Positions 53,063 to 63,068 of a DNA stretch of 64,000 nucleotides are shown one piece after another. The DNA comes from an uncultured Methanolobus sp. (GTDB lineage Archaea > Halobacteriota > Methanosarcinia > Methanosarcinales > Methanosarcinaceae), in the NCBI RefSeq assembly GCF_963667555.1, contig NZ_OY763421.1:2187562-2251561 (forward strand), read 5' to 3'. Numbering within the stretch: position 1 is the first letter of the stretch; each line of letters begins with the position of its first letter. The position numbers and the translations under genes are program-made. A model generated the notes under the pieces. The model was not told where the DNA came from. It ran no database searches and saw only the letters and a program-made list of their open reading frames with translations.

Positions 53063-54631
53063 TCAACCTGAATCCCCGACCGTACTTGTTTGTGCGTGCT
53101 TCAGGTTTTCAGGAACCCTAGGGAGTTTCAGCGTGAAAGTGCTGCCTTTTCCATATTCACTTTCCACTGTAACCTCGCCATTGTGCATTTTTGCATATTC
53201 CCTGACAAGCATAAGGCCAAGACCAACACCACCATGTTTGCGGGTTGCTGAGCCGTCAACCTGCACGAAAGGCTCGAATATCCTTTCCATATCCTCCTGC
53301 TTAATTCCAATTCCTGTATCCGAAACTGCAAAGTAGACATTCCCGCCATTCCCCTTTACAGATATTGATATCCTGCCGCCCTCGTGAGTGAACTTAATAG
53401 AGTTTTCCACAATATTATAGAGCATCTCAGTGACCTTGTCAGCATCGGCTATGATCTCTTCAAAACCCGGCTCAATCACGGAATTCATGCAAATATTCTT
53501 CTTGGCAGCCATCGAACTGGTCCTTTTAAGGACGATGGAAAGAACATAATCGGGATTGAAACTTTCATAGCTCAGATCCATCTTACCGGATTCTATCATA
53601 GAGATATCCAGCATCCTGTTGACAAGCTCAAGTAGCCGGCTTCCGCTCCTGTTGATTATTGAAAGATACTCTTTCTGGTCATTGTTCAACTGGCCGGGCA
53701 TTCCGTCAAGCAATACATCAGAAAAGCCGATCACTGAACTTAAAGGAGTTTTCAGTTCATGGGTGATGTTTGCCAGCAACTCATTCTTGTACTGATTAGC
53801 CTCCTCTGCAGCCATCTTAGCTTTTAACATCTGTTGCTCGGCAAGTTTTTGATCAGTAATGTCAATGCAGGTGCCAATTGCCCTGTGAGGAACGTTGTTC
53901 TCATCGATATCGAACGGTTTCCCATGGCCTGTGACCCATATCCATTCACCATTCTTTGAGCACATCCTGAAATCCATCTGGAATATTTCCCTGTGCCGCA
54001 GATTGTCAAGTAATCTGGAAAGAACAACATCCCTGTCTTCCGGATGTAATATGGACTTCCACGCATCAAACGTTTCTGGCAGTTCACCCGGGTCGTATCC
54101 AAACATGGAATACCATCCCTGACTGAAATATACTTTATCGGTATCCATGTCCCAGTCCCAGAAACCCTGACCTGAAACCTCCATTGCAAGTTTTAATCGT
54201 TCCTCACTTTTAAATAATGAGTATTCGGCAATTTCTTTTGCTAACAGGGCTTCTTTTTTGTCAAGGGCTTCCCTTACTGAGAAAGGCAGTCTTTTGATAC
54301 GGTCCTTGAGAACATAATCCGTTGCTCCCTCTTTCATGCATTTTACTGCTGTTTCCTCGTTAAGAGAACCTGTAAAGACGATGAAAGGGAGACTTTTATC
54401 ATGCTCCAGAAGCAACTTCAGAGCCTGCATGCCATCAAATGCAGGAAGACTGTAGTCTGAGATGACAAGATCAGGTTTGAACTCTGCTAGCTTTATCAGG
54501 AATTCATCGGCGGTTTCCACTCTGGTCGAGCTGAAGACCAAACCGTCCTTTCGCAGTATCCTCTCTGCCAGTTCCGTATCTGATGGAACATCCTCAACAA
54601 ACAATATCCTCAGGCCGGATTCGCTTTCCAT
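53063..54631 (-). CDS. receiver-PAS-histidine kinase
   Basis: 522 residues. An N-terminal receiver domain (about 8-125) with acidic pocket LFVEDVPSD, phospho-Asp in LVISDYSLPAFDG and the Lys in YVLKDRIKR; a PAS domain (about 155-270) with a PAC-like tail; HisKA (about 295-360) with phospho-His in NITHELKTPLSS; and HATPase (about 395-510). Probably cytoplasmic. It is the last gene of a signalling operon, its start two bases from the stop of the receiver gene, so signal flow between the three proteins is likely. Confidence 0.92.
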   Translation of the reverse strand: MESESGLRILFVEDVPSDTELAERILRKDGLVFSSTRVETADEFLIKLAEFKPDLVISDYSLPAFDGMQALKLLLEHDKSLPFIVFTGSLNEETAVKCMKEGATDYVLKDRIKRLPFSVREALDKKEALLAKEIAEYSLFKSEERLKLAMEVSGQGFWDWDMDTDKVYFSQGWYSMFGYDPGELPETFDAWKSILHPEDRDVVLSRLLDNLRHREIFQMDFRMCSKNGEWIWVTGHGKPFDIDENNVPHRAIGTCIDITDQKLAEQQMLKAKMAAEEANQYKNELLANITHELKTPLSSVIGFSDVLLDGMPGQLNNDQKEYLSIINRSGSRLLELVNRMLDISMIESGKMDLSYESFNPDYVLSIVLKRTSSMAAKKNICMNSVIEPGFEEIIADADKVTEMLYNIVENSIKFTHEGGRISISVKGNGGNVYFAVSDTGIGIKQEDMERIFEPFVQVDGSATRKHGGVGLGLMLVREYAKMHNGEVTVESEYGKGSTFTLKLPRVPENLKHAQTSTVGDSG

Positions 54632-54632
54632 A

Positions 54633-55094
54633 TCACAATTTCCTCTTAGTTATAGGATGCTCATTCATCAACAGCCAGTAGAAACCAATATTTCTTATTG
54701 CTTCCACGAAGTTATCGAAATCCACGGGTTTTACGATGTAACTGTTAACTCCCAGTCGATAGCTTTCAACAATGTCACATTCTTCTTTTGATGAAGTGAG
54801 CATAACAACAGGGATCATTTTCTTCTCAGGATCACTCTTTATTTCCTTCAGAACCTCAAGACCATCCATCTTTGGGAGTTTCAGGTCAAGTAAAATAAGA
54901 CGAGGATTCATAGTTGGATCACGTTCTGCATATTCACCTTTGCAATACAGATAATCAAGTGCCTGTTCCCCATCACCCAGAACTACAATATTGTTTGCAA
55001 TATTGTTCTTTTTTAGTGCCCTGAGAGCTAGTTCCATATCATTTTGATTATCCTCTACAAGTACGATTTCCACTTCATTCTCCACACACATCAT
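54633..55094 (-). CDS. single-domain response regulator (Rcp1-like)
   Basis: 153 residues, a receiver only. The acidic pair is VEDN, the phospho-Asp is in [13 protein letters not shown], Thr in VMLTSS and the Lys in YIVKPVDF. No output domain. The short insertion after strand 2 ([14 protein letters not shown]) is typical of Rcp1-type regulators. Lies between the two kinases and overlaps the end of the giant kinase by 20 bases; likely acts by relaying phosphate between them. Confidence 0.93.
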   Translation of the reverse strand: MMCVENEVEIVLVEDNQNDMELALRALKKNNIANNIVVLGDGEQALDYLYCKGEYAERDPTMNPRLILLDLKLPKMDGLEVLKEIKSDPEKKMIPVVMLTSSKEECDIVESYRLGVNSYIVKPVDFDNFVEAIRNIGFYWLLMNEHPITKRKL

Positions 55095-58000
55095 CTCCCT
55101 GTTTTATAGGTAATGAAAAGTAAAACGTTGCACCGTTATCAAGTTCACTCTCTGCCCAGACATCTCCGCCATGTCTTCTTGCTATGCGCTGTACAATTGC
55201 AAGCCCCACACCAGTTCCGGGGAATTCTTTTTCACTATGCAAGCGCTGGAATATCCCAAAGAGTTTGTGAGAGTATTTAGGATTAAAGCCCACACCGTTA
55301 TCCTTTACATAGTAAACATTTGTCCCATCTTTAATATAAGCTCCGACCTCTACGACACCTTTGTCCCTTGTAGAGCTGTATTTGATGGCATTGGATAGCA
55401 GATTTACCCATAGCTGTTTTATAAGGGCAGGGTCCGCATAACTCTCCGGAAGATCAGAAACATTTAGCACAGTGCGATTTTTGTTTTCATCTGGAATCAG
55501 ATCATTGAAAACAGATCTTACCATAGCATCCATATTTATTAGGACGCAACTCATCTCATTTCTTCCAACCCTGGAAAGAGCCAGTAGATCTGTAATCAGT
55601 TTGTCCATCTTCTGGGTATTATCCCTTATTACATTGAGAAGACGCTTTCCTTCGTCATCCATAATTGGTTCGTAGTCCTCTGTAATTATTCTTGAGAAAC
55701 CGTCAATGGCTCTCAGCGGAGCACGCAGGTCGTGAGAAACAGAATATGTGAAGGCTTCGAGTTCCTTATTTGCATCTTCAAGTTGTTCTGTACGTTCAGC
55801 CACACGCTGCTCAAGCTCATCTGCATGCTGGCGTATCTGGTCGTTCAGACGTGAGTGGTGGATAGCTATAGAGAGTTGGGTTGCAACTTCTTCTACTATA
55901 GCCCGATGCTCTTCTGTAAAGAAATCAACTTCAAAAGAAGAGAGATTTAAGACTCCCATTAGTTCTCCTTCAATAATTAATGGTGCAATAAGAACCGAAC
56001 GAACATCTTCGTTTCTGAATTTTGCTATGAGTTCATGGTTGTATGAATCATAAGAATAGAGATCCGGAACAATCACAGATGAACCGGATTTTAATTTATC
56101 CAGAGTAGGAGAGGGCATTATATATTCATGAGTTCCAACTTTTAATTCAGAATCGTATTCAGAATCCATAGCCAAAACAACAGTATCGTTTCTTTCATAG
56201 TCCATTGCCCTCAAGCGCACAATTGGACATGAGATCAATTCACGCAGATTCTTCAATACACTATTAATTATATCTTCAGAAGATGTTGAAGAGATTATTC
56301 CTTTATCAATAGCATGAAGCATATTCAAACGTTCTGTATATTGAAGGATCTCTGCTTCGGCCTCTTTTCTATCAGTGATGTCAATAGAAGTTCCCATATA
56401 GATCTCATTGTCATCTGTATCTTTGAAGAGCTGGGAATACATCAAGGCTTCAAAAGTGGAACCATCTTTACGTAAAGCTGTAAACTCAAAGGTACATTCA
56501 CCATTTTCCCTCAACTTGTTAAAGATGTCAACAGCAATTTCCGGATATTTAAAATAAGAACTTGGAGAAGATTCCAATACATCATTAAGAGTATCATATC
56601 CCCACATCCTGATGTAAGCCTTGTTTGCATAAACAAATGTACCATCTGAAGAAATAATATTGAAACCATTCAGTGAATTTTCCAGAGCATTGCTTTTCAG
56701 TTCAATCTCTGCTTCGGCCAGTTTACGACTATCTATATCCTCTACCATTCCGATAAAGTACAAAGGTTCTCCATCTGAAGATTTCACTAAGGCGACGGTT
56801 ACATTAACCCATAGCATTCGTCCACCTTTGCAAATAAAACGTTTTTCTATGGAATAATCCCGTCTTTTTCCTGAAACCAGCTCTTCAACCAGAAGTGTTT
56901 CTTTTTCAATATCTTCCGGAGAGGTAAAATCTGCAAAATTCATTATTATGAGTTCTTCACAAGAATATCCTGAAATATCACAAAAACGCTGATTCATCTG
57001 GATAAAACCACCATCCAATGAAGATAGGATCACTCCCACAGCTGCCTGTTCGAATGTTGCACGGAACCTGCTTTCACTTTCATGAAGCGAGGAGAGCAGT
57101 TCATCACGCTCGTTAAGGGTTCTTGCAAGTTTTACATTACTATAACTTAATGTGGATATCAGGTTGGTCAGAAGCGCGTAATAGGTCATCAGAGAATCTA
57201 CGGATTCCCTGCTCCAGCGTGGAACCTTTTCAAGTGCTTCTAAGTACTGTTTTTCATCAAAGCCATATTTCTCTGCCTGAAGCCTGAATGTATCATAGGG
57301 TATTTCTTCGTCGTCGAGGAAAAACTGGCCAACGAACAAATTACCTATATGCACACCACCCAGCACGATAGGGGTTACCATATCCCACATATGATTCTTG
57401 CACTTGTAGAATTTGTACGTCCCTGGTTCTACACCCCGGGTCAGCTCAAGATCACTTTCAATACAATGCTTGCAGGTCTGCGGGTGAACCCGATGGAATT
57501 TCGTGCATATGTCCTGCCACCCAATGTCTACAAGGACATTACCCTTAAGATCAAGTATAGCCATTCCACCCATTTTGGTCAGCTGGTAAAATTCATCCAT
57601 TAGCTCTTGCAGGGCCTTGATGTCAACTATATCAGCAAGTTCCAGTTCTCCAAGATCTCCTTCCGGTTCCAGAATGGCGTTCAGCTTCTTTCTTACCCGA
57701 AGCTCACTTTCCCGTAACATGTCAGCAGCTAACTTACGTTCGGTTATATCCTGCATTGATCCGGTCAGCTTCACAACCTTGCCGTCTTTCACAACCGGAC
57801 GGCCAATGGTACGCACCCATTTATTAACACCGTCTGCAGATATCAGTTCCAGTTCAAGGTCATAAGGTTCTGCATTGTCAATCGCATTCTGGATAGCAGC
57901 CTTAATTTTCTCCTGTGATTCATAGACAAACAAACTCACTCCAATATCCTTATTTGTAGGAACACCAGGATCTAAACCGTGTATTTTTGCAACTTCAGGT

Positions 58001-60885
58001 GTCCATGTACCTTCTCCGGTTATGACATCGAACTCCCATCCTCCGATCTTTGCAATATCACCAACTTCATCCAGAAGCACCCTCTCTTTCTGGAGTTCTA
58101 ACTCTACTTTTTTAAGATGAGTGATGTCCTGTAAAAATCCAACTACTTTAACAATTTTCCCGTCTTCAAAAACAGGCTGTCCACCCGTCCTTACCCATTT
58201 ATGCACACCTTTTGCAGAAAAGAATTCAAGCTCAAGGTCATAAGCTTCTCCCTTTTCAACAGCATTCTGGAAAGCCTTCGAAATTATTTCACGTGATTGA
58301 GGCGGATAATATTCCAAACTCATATCTACACTTGCACCTGTATCAGGATCTAAACCGTGGATCATTGCAACTTCGCGAGTCCATGTAGACGTACCTGCCA
58401 GAACATCAAACTCCCAACCGCCAATTTTTGCCACGTCTCCCATTTCATTGAGTAAACGGTCCTGTTTAAGGAGTTCAACCTCGGTCTGTTTTCTATCAGT
58501 AATATCCTGGAAAGAACCAATCATTTTTGTAACTTTGTTATCAACAACAATTGGACGACCACTTGCACGAACCCATTTATGATTACCTTTTGCAGTTATG
58601 ATCTCAAGTTCAAGATCATATGGCTGCTCTTTTTCTATTGCATCCTGAACAGCTTTGCTGATAATTTCTTTAGAAGCTGGAGCGTAATAATCCAAACCTT
58701 TGTTCACATTTATAGTGCCACTAGGTTCCATATCATGGATTTTGAACACCTCGTTGGTCCATGTAACTTCACCGGAAGAAACATCAAGACTCCAGCCACC
58801 AATGCTTGCTATTTCACTTACTTCGTCCAGAAGGAATTTGCTTTTCTTTAGTTCATCTGCCATATTTTGGAGTTCGGTGATATTCCTGAATACAGTAAGT
58901 ATATACTTTTCAGAATCTGTTGTGATGATATCCCCGGAAATAATAACCGAGTGTTTTTCTCCGTATTTGGTGTAAATATCAGTCTCAAAATTACGTACAA
59001 CTCCATGGAAAGTAAGCTGATGAATATACTGTTTACATATATCCGGGTCAGACCAAATTGTAAGATCACATAGTGAAATACCAAGGACCTCGTCCATTCT
59101 GTAGCCTTTGTTCTTCAGGAAGCTTTGATTGACATTGATGATCCTCCCATCAAAAGACGTGAGCATAATGCTGTCAGGTACAGTATTAAATACCGTAGCA
59201 AACATTTCCTCTGATTTTATGAGTGCCGATTGTGTCATCTTGCGCTCGGTGATATCACGGGCAACAATAAGGATACTGGGTTTGAGATTTTCTCCCTGCA
59301 TCGGAACAGAACTTACTTCAACAGGGATCTCATTTCCATCTTTATCAACGAACACCGTTTCATAAAGATAGGTCTCCCCGTTATTTTCAACACGGTGGTC
59401 CCGGCGCTCATACATTTTTGCCTGTTCAGCAGGAGAAACGAAATGTGTCACATTTAGTGACAGAAGTTCTTTTTCCGAATAACCGCTAAATTCCACAGCA
59501 ATCTTATTTGCATAGAGCAACTTGCCCTGCAGATCATGGACTATTATGAAATCTCTTGCTGTGTCAGTAAGCAGCCTATATCTCCTCTCACTTTCTGTGA
59601 GAGCTTTTTCTACTTCCTTACTTTCAGTAATATCCCTCACGCTGGCAAGAATGTATTTCTTATTATCCAGCTCAATAGGACTGGCATTTATGTGAACCGG
59701 GAATTCCGCTCCGTTCCTGCGTAAGTGGGTCCATTGGAACTGTGCGCCAGTATCCGTAATTTCTTTCAGGGGAGATATTTCATCACGAAGATTGATCGGT
59801 GACAGGTCACGGACCTTCATATTCAAAAATTGATTACGGTCATACCCGTAAAGATCCTCTGCAACCTTATTCGCATCCAGTATCTTACCATTTTCATCGA
59901 ACAGGAAAAGCGAATCGGAGTTATTGTCAAATAGCTGACGATAGCGACTTTCAGACTCTTTCAGGGAAGCTGTACGATTTTTTACTTCCATTTTTAAGGA
60001 AACACTATAACTCAGCAAAAGATAGACAACCAGTGTAAGAAGAATAGCAATAATGATGCCGCCTTTTTGAAATACCAGCAAGGTGTCGGCCACGGATTCA
60101 TCCCATCCGCCTTTTGGGACAGCTACGAGTTCCCAGCTGCCTTCAGGAAGCGTCACTTGATATATCAAAGGGTTCATCTGGAATGTTTCCTCTGAACCAA
60201 ATATTATCTGTCCGGAATCATCCCGTAAAGCCATATGTATAGTTTCATCTGCAGTGGTCAAACCTGATGAGCTCAGTAGCGGTGGTACGTCAATGACCAT
60301 TGAAACAACACCCCATAAGGAATCATTAATGTAGACCGGTTGCCGGGCAGCCATACCAAGACCGCCGCGCTGCATCTCATATGGGCCTGTGATCACCGGT
60401 TCCCTGGTTTGAATTGCATTTAGCAGATCCGCGCGAACGATAGGACGCTCATCATTGATAAGATCTTCAAGAGTGCGTTCAGCTACAAGTTCATTGTCTT
60501 CAAGGGGATAAACATAGGTTTCTGAAAAATTAGTGTAGATCTCTATGGAGCGCAGAGAGGGCGAACCTGCGTATAAACCAAAGGCAAATGATTCAAAATG
60601 TGTATCCAATGCAGTTTTTGTAGGGTTAGCCTTTGCAAAAGCATCAAGACCGTCCAGATGAGACAAAATATTGTTTATGCGATTTTCCAGAGAATTTCCA
60701 TTGGACGATAATTGCGCATTGACCTCGACCTGCTTGTTAAGTATCAGATTATCTTCATATATAGCGCAAGCCTGCCATAGTACAAACAATAAAATAACCA
60801 AGGTTAATGCCGCACCTAACAATGCTATGTAACCCTGCCCCCTGAGTGACAGAGTACCTGAGGTCCTTTCAGACCCTTTGGACAT
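55075..60885 (-). CDS. giant membrane histidine kinase: CHASE-like sensor, eight PAS, PocR, GAF, HisKA, HATPase
   Basis: 1936 residues. An N-terminal membrane helix (about 15-38) and another (about 275-297) enclose an extracellular CHASE-like sensor with [22 protein letters not shown]. Then PAS domains at about 310-425, 435-550, 558-675, 685-800, 805-925, 930-1050; a PocR domain (about 1070-1230) with CKHCIESD and CKNHMWD, a candidate ligand or metal site; two PAS (1275-1395, 1405-1525); GAF (1530-1690); HisKA with [16 protein letters not shown] (about 1710); HATPase to the end. PAS 4-6 are close tandem copies (IGGW.FDV...TWT.EV..IH). First gene of the operon. Confidence 0.93.
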   Translation of the reverse strand: MSKGSERTSGTLSLRGQGYIALLGAALTLVILLFVLWQACAIYEDNLILNKQVEVNAQLSSNGNSLENRINNILSHLDGLDAFAKANPTKTALDTHFESFAFGLYAGSPSLRSIEIYTNFSETYVYPLEDNELVAERTLEDLINDERPIVRADLLNAIQTREPVITGPYEMQRGGLGMAARQPVYINDSLWGVVSMVIDVPPLLSSSGLTTADETIHMALRDDSGQIIFGSEETFQMNPLIYQVTLPEGSWELVAVPKGGWDESVADTLLVFQKGGIIIAILLTLVVYLLLSYSVSLKMEVKNRTASLKESESRYRQLFDNNSDSLFLFDENGKILDANKVAEDLYGYDRNQFLNMKVRDLSPINLRDEISPLKEITDTGAQFQWTHLRRNGAEFPVHINASPIELDNKKYILASVRDITESKEVEKALTESERRYRLLTDTARDFIIVHDLQGKLLYANKIAVEFSGYSEKELLSLNVTHFVSPAEQAKMYERRDHRVENNGETYLYETVFVDKDGNEIPVEVSSVPMQGENLKPSILIVARDITERKMTQSALIKSEEMFATVFNTVPDSIMLTSFDGRIINVNQSFLKNKGYRMDEVLGISLCDLTIWSDPDICKQYIHQLTFHGVVRNFETDIYTKYGEKHSVIISGDIITTDSEKYILTVFRNITELQNMADELKKSKFLLDEVSEIASIGGWSLDVSSGEVTWTNEVFKIHDMEPSGTINVNKGLDYYAPASKEIISKAVQDAIEKEQPYDLELEIITAKGNHKWVRASGRPIVVDNKVTKMIGSFQDITDRKQTEVELLKQDRLLNEMGDVAKIGGWEFDVLAGTSTWTREVAMIHGLDPDTGASVDMSLEYYPPQSREIISKAFQNAVEKGEAYDLELEFFSAKGVHKWVRTGGQPVFEDGKIVKVVGFLQDITHLKKVELELQKERVLLDEVGDIAKIGGWEFDVITGEGTWTPEVAKIHGLDPGVPTNKDIGVSLFVYESQEKIKAAIQNAIDNAEPYDLELELISADGVNKWVRTIGRPVVKDGKVVKLTGSMQDITERKLAADMLRESELRVRKKLNAILEPEGDLGELELADIVDIKALQELMDEFYQLTKMGGMAILDLKGNVLVDIGWQDICTKFHRVHPQTCKHCIESDLELTRGVEPGTYKFYKCKNHMWDMVTPIVLGGVHIGNLFVGQFFLDDEEIPYDTFRLQAEKYGFDEKQYLEALEKVPRWSRESVDSLMTYYALLTNLISTLSYSNVKLARTLNERDELLSSLHESESRFRATFEQAAVGVILSSLDGGFIQMNQRFCDISGYSCEELIIMNFADFTSPEDIEKETLLVEELVSGKRRDYSIEKRFICKGGRMLWVNVTVALVKSSDGEPLYFIGMVEDIDSRKLAEAEIELKSNALENSLNGFNIISSDGTFVYANKAYIRMWGYDTLNDVLESSPSSYFKYPEIAVDIFNKLRENGECTFEFTALRKDGSTFEALMYSQLFKDTDDNEIYMGTSIDITDRKEAEAEILQYTERLNMLHAIDKGIISSTSSEDIINSVLKNLRELISCPIVRLRAMDYERNDTVVLAMDSEYDSELKVGTHEYIMPSPTLDKLKSGSSVIVPDLYSYDSYNHELIAKFRNEDVRSVLIAPLIIEGELMGVLNLSSFEVDFFTEEHRAIVEEVATQLSIAIHHSRLNDQIRQHADELEQRVAERTEQLEDANKELEAFTYSVSHDLRAPLRAIDGFSRIITEDYEPIMDDEGKRLLNVIRDNTQKMDKLITDLLALSRVGRNEMSCVLINMDAMVRSVFNDLIPDENKNRTVLNVSDLPESYADPALIKQLWVNLLSNAIKYSSTRDKGVVEVGAYIKDGTNVYYVKDNGVGFNPKYSHKLFGIFQRLHSEKEFPGTGVGLAIVQRIARRHGGDVWAESELDNGATFYFSLPIKQGDDVCGE

Positions 60886-61125
60886 CTATCTTCAACACTC
60901 CTTTATTCTGTTCTCAATTTCTGCCGAAGAGCCTGGAATGAGTATCTATAGTCCCAAACATCTATAGAAACCCGTTTTATTCCTGATCTTCTGAGAGAAG
61001 ACAAAAATAAGAAAACATTTTACACTTTTACCCGATTAAAGAAGATTGAATGTATTAATTAATAAATTTTTTCATGGTTATAGTATATAATAAATGAAGC
61101 CACGTAAATACAGATAATAAAGTGA

Positions 61126-61150
61126 TGCGAACACATAAATACATTAATAG
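61126..61150 (+). promoter_or_regulatory. TATA-like region for tRNA-Cys and cysS
   Basis: CATAAATACATTAATAG (about 61133-61149) lies 45-55 bases before the tRNA 5' end. The preceding 60886-61125 is AT-rich and serves also as promoter of the divergent giant kinase; I see no gene there. Confidence 0.4.
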
Positions 61151-61191
61151 AGTATGCTGTATAGGATTTTTAAAATCTCAGATATCATCCT

Positions 61192-61265
61192 GCCGAGATG
61201 ACAGAGTGGCTAATGTGACCGCCTGCAGAGCGGTTTTTCCGGGAGTTCGAATCTCTCTCTCGGCA
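61192..61265 (+). tRNA. tRNA-Cys (anticodon GCA) with A73
   Basis: Cloverleaf by eye: acceptor GCCGAGA/TCTCGGC, TG at 8-9, a D arm closed by ACA/TGT with AGTGGCTA loop, anticodon stem ACCGC/GCGGT around CTGCAGA (GCA), a variable loop of six bases, T arm GGGAG-TTCGAAT-CTCTC. The discriminator is A and no CCA is encoded. tRNA-Cys normally has U73, a main recognition base for CysRS. The cysS start lies only 22 bases after the tRNA, so both are probably made as one transcript and the tRNA must be cut out. Confidence 0.85.
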
Positions 61266-61287
61266 TTTTATTTATCAGGTGTTTATT

Positions 61288-62724
61288 GTGGTGCTCAGAG
61301 TTTACAATACATTGACAAGGGAAACCGAGGATTTTGTGCCCCTGCGGAACAACAAAGTAAATATGTACGTTTGCGGCCCCACGGTTTACGACCACTGCCA
61401 TCTGGGACACGCCAGAAGTTACGTTTCTTTTGATGTTATCAGACGCTACCTGATATACCGTGGATATGATGTGAACTATGTATCCAATATCACGGATGTT
61501 GATGACAAGGTGATAGACAGGGCAAAGGAAAGCGGAGAGGAAACCTTTGAACTATCAAAAAAGTTCACCGCATCTTTTGAAGAGGACATGCAGACTCTTG
61601 GAGTTATGGAACCTGACACCCGTCCTAAAGTTACAGAGCATATACAGGACATAATCGATACCGTTGCCCAGCTAATAGAAAATGGTTCAGCATACGCAAC
61701 CCCGAAAGAAAACGTGTACTATGACCTTGAAAAGTCTGCGGATAGAATTGGAATACTGAGCCACCAGACAGTTGAAGGCTTGATGGAAGGTTCAGGTTGT
61801 CGAATTGATGTTGAGGATGACAAGAGATTCCAGCTTGACTTTGTGCTCTGGAAAAGTTCTCCTGAAAACGAACCCGGATGGGACAGTCCCTGGGGCAGAG
61901 GAAGACCGGGATGGCATATTGAATGTACTGTTATGTCAATGAAATACTGCTCACAGCAACTGGACATCCACGGCGGAGGAATGGATCTCATATTCCCGCA
62001 TCATGAAGCTGAGATACACCAATCGGAAAGTTGCACAGGAATGCATCCTTTCAGCAAGTACTGGATGCACAATGGTTTTCTGACAATCGACAAGGAGAAG
62101 ATGTCAAAATCCCTTGGAAACTTCTTTACCATAAAGGAAGTGCTTGCTAAATTCCCTCCCGGAACTATCAGGTTCTTCATAGTTTATACTCACTACAGAA
62201 GTACCATTGACTTCAGCGAGGATGTTCTGGTAGAAGCAGGAAGAGCAAGAAAGCGATTACTGAACACCATCTCAAACGTGAAACATGCTGTATCTGAAGC
62301 ACCGGACAGCGACAATGACTGCGGCCTTTCAGAACTCATAGATGAAACCAGAACCGCATATATGGAGTCAATGGATGATGATTTCAACACCAGAGAAGCA
62401 ATTGGCAATCTTTTTGTGTTCAGTCGCAAGGTCAATTCCGTGTTGGCAAATGAAAAACCGGGAATATTAGCACTTGAAAATGTTCTTGCTTTCTATTCAG
62501 AGATTAACGAAGTTCTCGGTATCTTTGAAGATGACGGGAGTTCCGGGTCAGAGGAACTCAGCAACGGAATATCAGATGACGATATCAATGAACTGATAGA
62601 ACTCAGGGACAAAGCACGTGCTGAAAAAGACTGGGCAAAAGCCGATGCCATACGTGATGAACTGAAGGAGAAAGGTATCATCATCGAGGATGGAAAAGAT
62701 GGTGTTCGGTGGAGAAGAGAGTAA
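61288..62724 (+). CDS. cysS: cysteine--tRNA ligase
   Basis: 478 residues from the GTG at 61288, six bases after AGGTG; GTGs at 61279 and 61291 are alternatives. Class I synthetase: zinc-binding Cys and HIGH region in VYVCGPTVYDHCHLGHARS, further zinc ligands CTVMS and HHEAEIHQSE, and KMSKSLGN (KMSKS) near residue 270. It charges tRNA-Cys directly. Many methanogens use instead SepRS/SepCysS; Methanosarcina species have both. Repeat copy C follows 11 bases after its stop. Confidence 0.95.
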   Translation: MVLRVYNTLTRETEDFVPLRNNKVNMYVCGPTVYDHCHLGHARSYVSFDVIRRYLIYRGYDVNYVSNITDVDDKVIDRAKESGEETFELSKKFTASFEEDMQTLGVMEPDTRPKVTEHIQDIIDTVAQLIENGSAYATPKENVYYDLEKSADRIGILSHQTVEGLMEGSGCRIDVEDDKRFQLDFVLWKSSPENEPGWDSPWGRGRPGWHIECTVMSMKYCSQQLDIHGGGMDLIFPHHEAEIHQSESCTGMHPFSKYWMHNGFLTIDKEKMSKSLGNFFTIKEVLAKFPPGTIRFFIVYTHYRSTIDFSEDVLVEAGRARKRLLNTISNVKHAVSEAPDSDNDCGLSELIDETRTAYMESMDDDFNTREAIGNLFVFSRKVNSVLANEKPGILALENVLAFYSEINEVLGIFEDDGSSGSEELSNGISDDDINELIELRDKARAEKDWAKADAIRDELKEKGIIIEDGKDGVRWRRE

Positions 62725-62735
62725 GCTCATCTATA

Positions 62736-62949
62736 TTTCATGAATAACTTGAGTGAAAACGAAGGATTCGGCGAAGCCGGCGTTTTCCAAACAAATGAAA
62801 CGAAATCATTTTCATAGTACTCTGTGATACTTTCTCCGCAGGCCTTCTGTGATTTCTCGGTATAAATGCAATGATCTTCTGTACAGGATTATAGGAATGT
62901 GCCGCCTTCGGCGGATGTTTGCTCTGTTTTTATTTGCAGATTGTTTTTG
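62736..62949 (-). repeat. intergenic repeat element, copy C (full length, inverted)
   Basis: About 214 bases, reverse complement orientation compared with copy A, starting 11 bases after the cysS stop. Read on the minus strand it has CCGCC-GAA-GGCGG (plus 62902-62914), CACATTCC, ACAGAAGATCATTGCATTTA, later GGAAAACGCCGGCTTCGCCG and TCAAGTTATTCATGAAA. The CCCTTCGGG of copy A is TCCTTCGTT here. Its outer part ACAAAAACAA...AAACAGAGCAAAC also aligns with copy A. No ORF. Confidence 0.85.
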
Positions 62950-63068
62950 TGGAGATTATGGAAATGAAAAAGAGCCAAGTATATGCCATTCATTAAGCAG
63001 GAAAACAAGATTTTTACAAAGTACAAAATAAGTGGTGGTTTGCACCACCTTTTCTTAAGTATCAGATA

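Noticed and set aside
62849-63031. 60-codon ORF after cysS
   Set aside because: It lies in repeat copy C and is not open in copy A; no coding features.
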